Source: Candidatus Levyibacteriota bacterium
GTDB taxonomy: Bacteria > Patescibacteriota > Microgenomatia > Levybacterales > UBA12049
DNA: 5,532 bases
Reading direction: 5' to 3'
Assembly: GCA_003173995.1 (NCBI GenBank)
Contig: PRDT01000091.1
Coordinates: 1-5,532 of the forward strand
Made by a program: the position numbers and the translations under genes. Of this stretch, positions 5,205 to 5,532 are shown in pieces (the first letter of the stretch is position 1; each line of letters starts with the position of its first letter). Below the pieces are notes generated by a model. The model had not been told where the DNA came from and made no database searches. It saw only the letters and a program-made list of their open reading frames with translations.

Positions 5205-5532
5205 ATGAGTACTGATACGGGTGTTATTAAATTGCTTGCACAACTCGTGGCGATCGATTCAAGAACGACAAAAGATAATACGCCAGTCATTTCTCTTATT
5301 CAAAAGTGGTTATCAGATTATTCTCAGACAATACAACCATGGATAAGAGAATTAGATAGTGTAAAGGGGAAAAATCTTATCGTAAAAATCCCAGGAAAAA
5401 CATCCGATCAAGCTACAGTATTTGTTTGTCACTTAGACACAGTCCCTCCGAATAAAAGCTGGGAAACAGATCCCTTTATTTTAGAAGAAACTGAGGGGAA
5501 TTTATATGGTCTTGGAGCATGTGATACCAAAG
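5205..5532 (+). CDS. M20-family metallohydrolase (ArgE/DapE/acetylornithine deacetylase type), partial (C-terminus off the right edge)
   Basis: From ATG at 5205 there are 109 complete codons open to the window end; an in-frame TAA at 5181-5183 with no start codon after it rules out an upstream start. The opening IKLLAQLVAIDSRTT (8-22) is the usual M20 N-terminus. HLDTVPP (76-82) gives the HxD metal-binding motif with H76 and D78, and SWETDPF (85-91) follows as expected. LYGLGACDTK (100-109) contains the bridging metal ligand D107. The family consists of cytoplasmic di-zinc hydrolases that remove acyl groups or cleave dipeptides, for example N-acetylornithine or N-succinyl-diaminopimelate. GACDTK is reminiscent of ArgE-type members, but the substrate cannot be fixed without the rest. 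Since CPR-like genomes often lack full amino-acid pathways, a peptide-salvage role is equally possible. Confidence 0.88.
   Translation, partial: MSTDTGVIKLLAQLVAIDSRTTKDNTPVISLIQKWLSDYSQTIQPWIRELDSVKGKNLIVKIPGKTSDQATVFVCHLDTVPPNKSWETDPFILEETEGNLYGLGACDTK

Noticed and set aside
1..5532. Recoded UGA (code 25, as in Gracilibacteria/Absconditabacteria)
   Set aside because: No in-frame TGA appears in any of the six genes, the complete ones have full family lengths and glycine is encoded by GGN, so the standard bacterial code suffices.
1..5532. tRNA, rRNA, CRISPR array, insertion sequence or attachment site
   Set aside because: No cloverleaf with a TTC-type arm, no regularly spaced repeats, no transposase and no terminal inverted repeats were found in the short non-coding gaps.

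Overview
The window is AT-rich, densely packed bacterial DNA with short or overlapping gene junctions. It most resembles a genome of the Candidate Phyla Radiation (Patescibacteria, perhaps the Microgenomates side). This is inferred from the gene mix: a VanW-type membrane protein, a TM-anchored rather than lipid-anchored solute-binding protein, a small winged-helix/nucleotidyltransferase protein, and archaeal-type CoA enzymes beside an unmistakably bacterial greA. No gene contains an in-frame TGA and the complete ones stop with TAA or TAG, so the standard bacterial code fits. No 16S or ribosomal marker is present to fix the lineage.

Layout: (1) 1-686, minus strand: N-terminal part of a membrane-anchored VanW/peptidoglycan-binding-type protein that was found by reading the reverse strand; it runs off the left edge. 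(2) 687-722: a 36-bp divergent intergenic region where the -10 boxes of two opposing promoters overlap. (3) 723-4516, plus strand: a tightly overlapping three-gene cluster. It holds a Pro/Gln-rich, TM-anchored family 1 solute-binding protein, a winged-helix plus nucleotidyltransferase-fold protein, and a two-domain CoA synthase. The last fuses archaeal-type phosphopantetheine adenylyltransferase to GTP-dependent dephospho-CoA kinase. (4) 4517-4632: a good promoter, then a short leader with two hairpins; the second looks like an intrinsic terminator and its 3' arm contains the greA Shine-Dalgarno sequence. (5) 4633-5109: greA. (6) 5110-5204: spacer with a candidate promoter placing transcription start at or next to the next ATG. 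(7) 5205 to the right edge: N-terminal part of an M20-family metallohydrolase (ArgE/DapE type).

The plus-strand cluster is probably one transcript, since its genes overlap by 26 and 11 bp. Its members have no obvious common pathway. The most striking items are the fused archaeal-type CoA synthase, which would carry out the last two steps of CoA synthesis in one polypeptide, and the greA leader, which could control GreA by premature termination, by hiding the ribosome binding site, or both. No tRNA, rRNA, CRISPR array, insertion sequence or attachment site was found.
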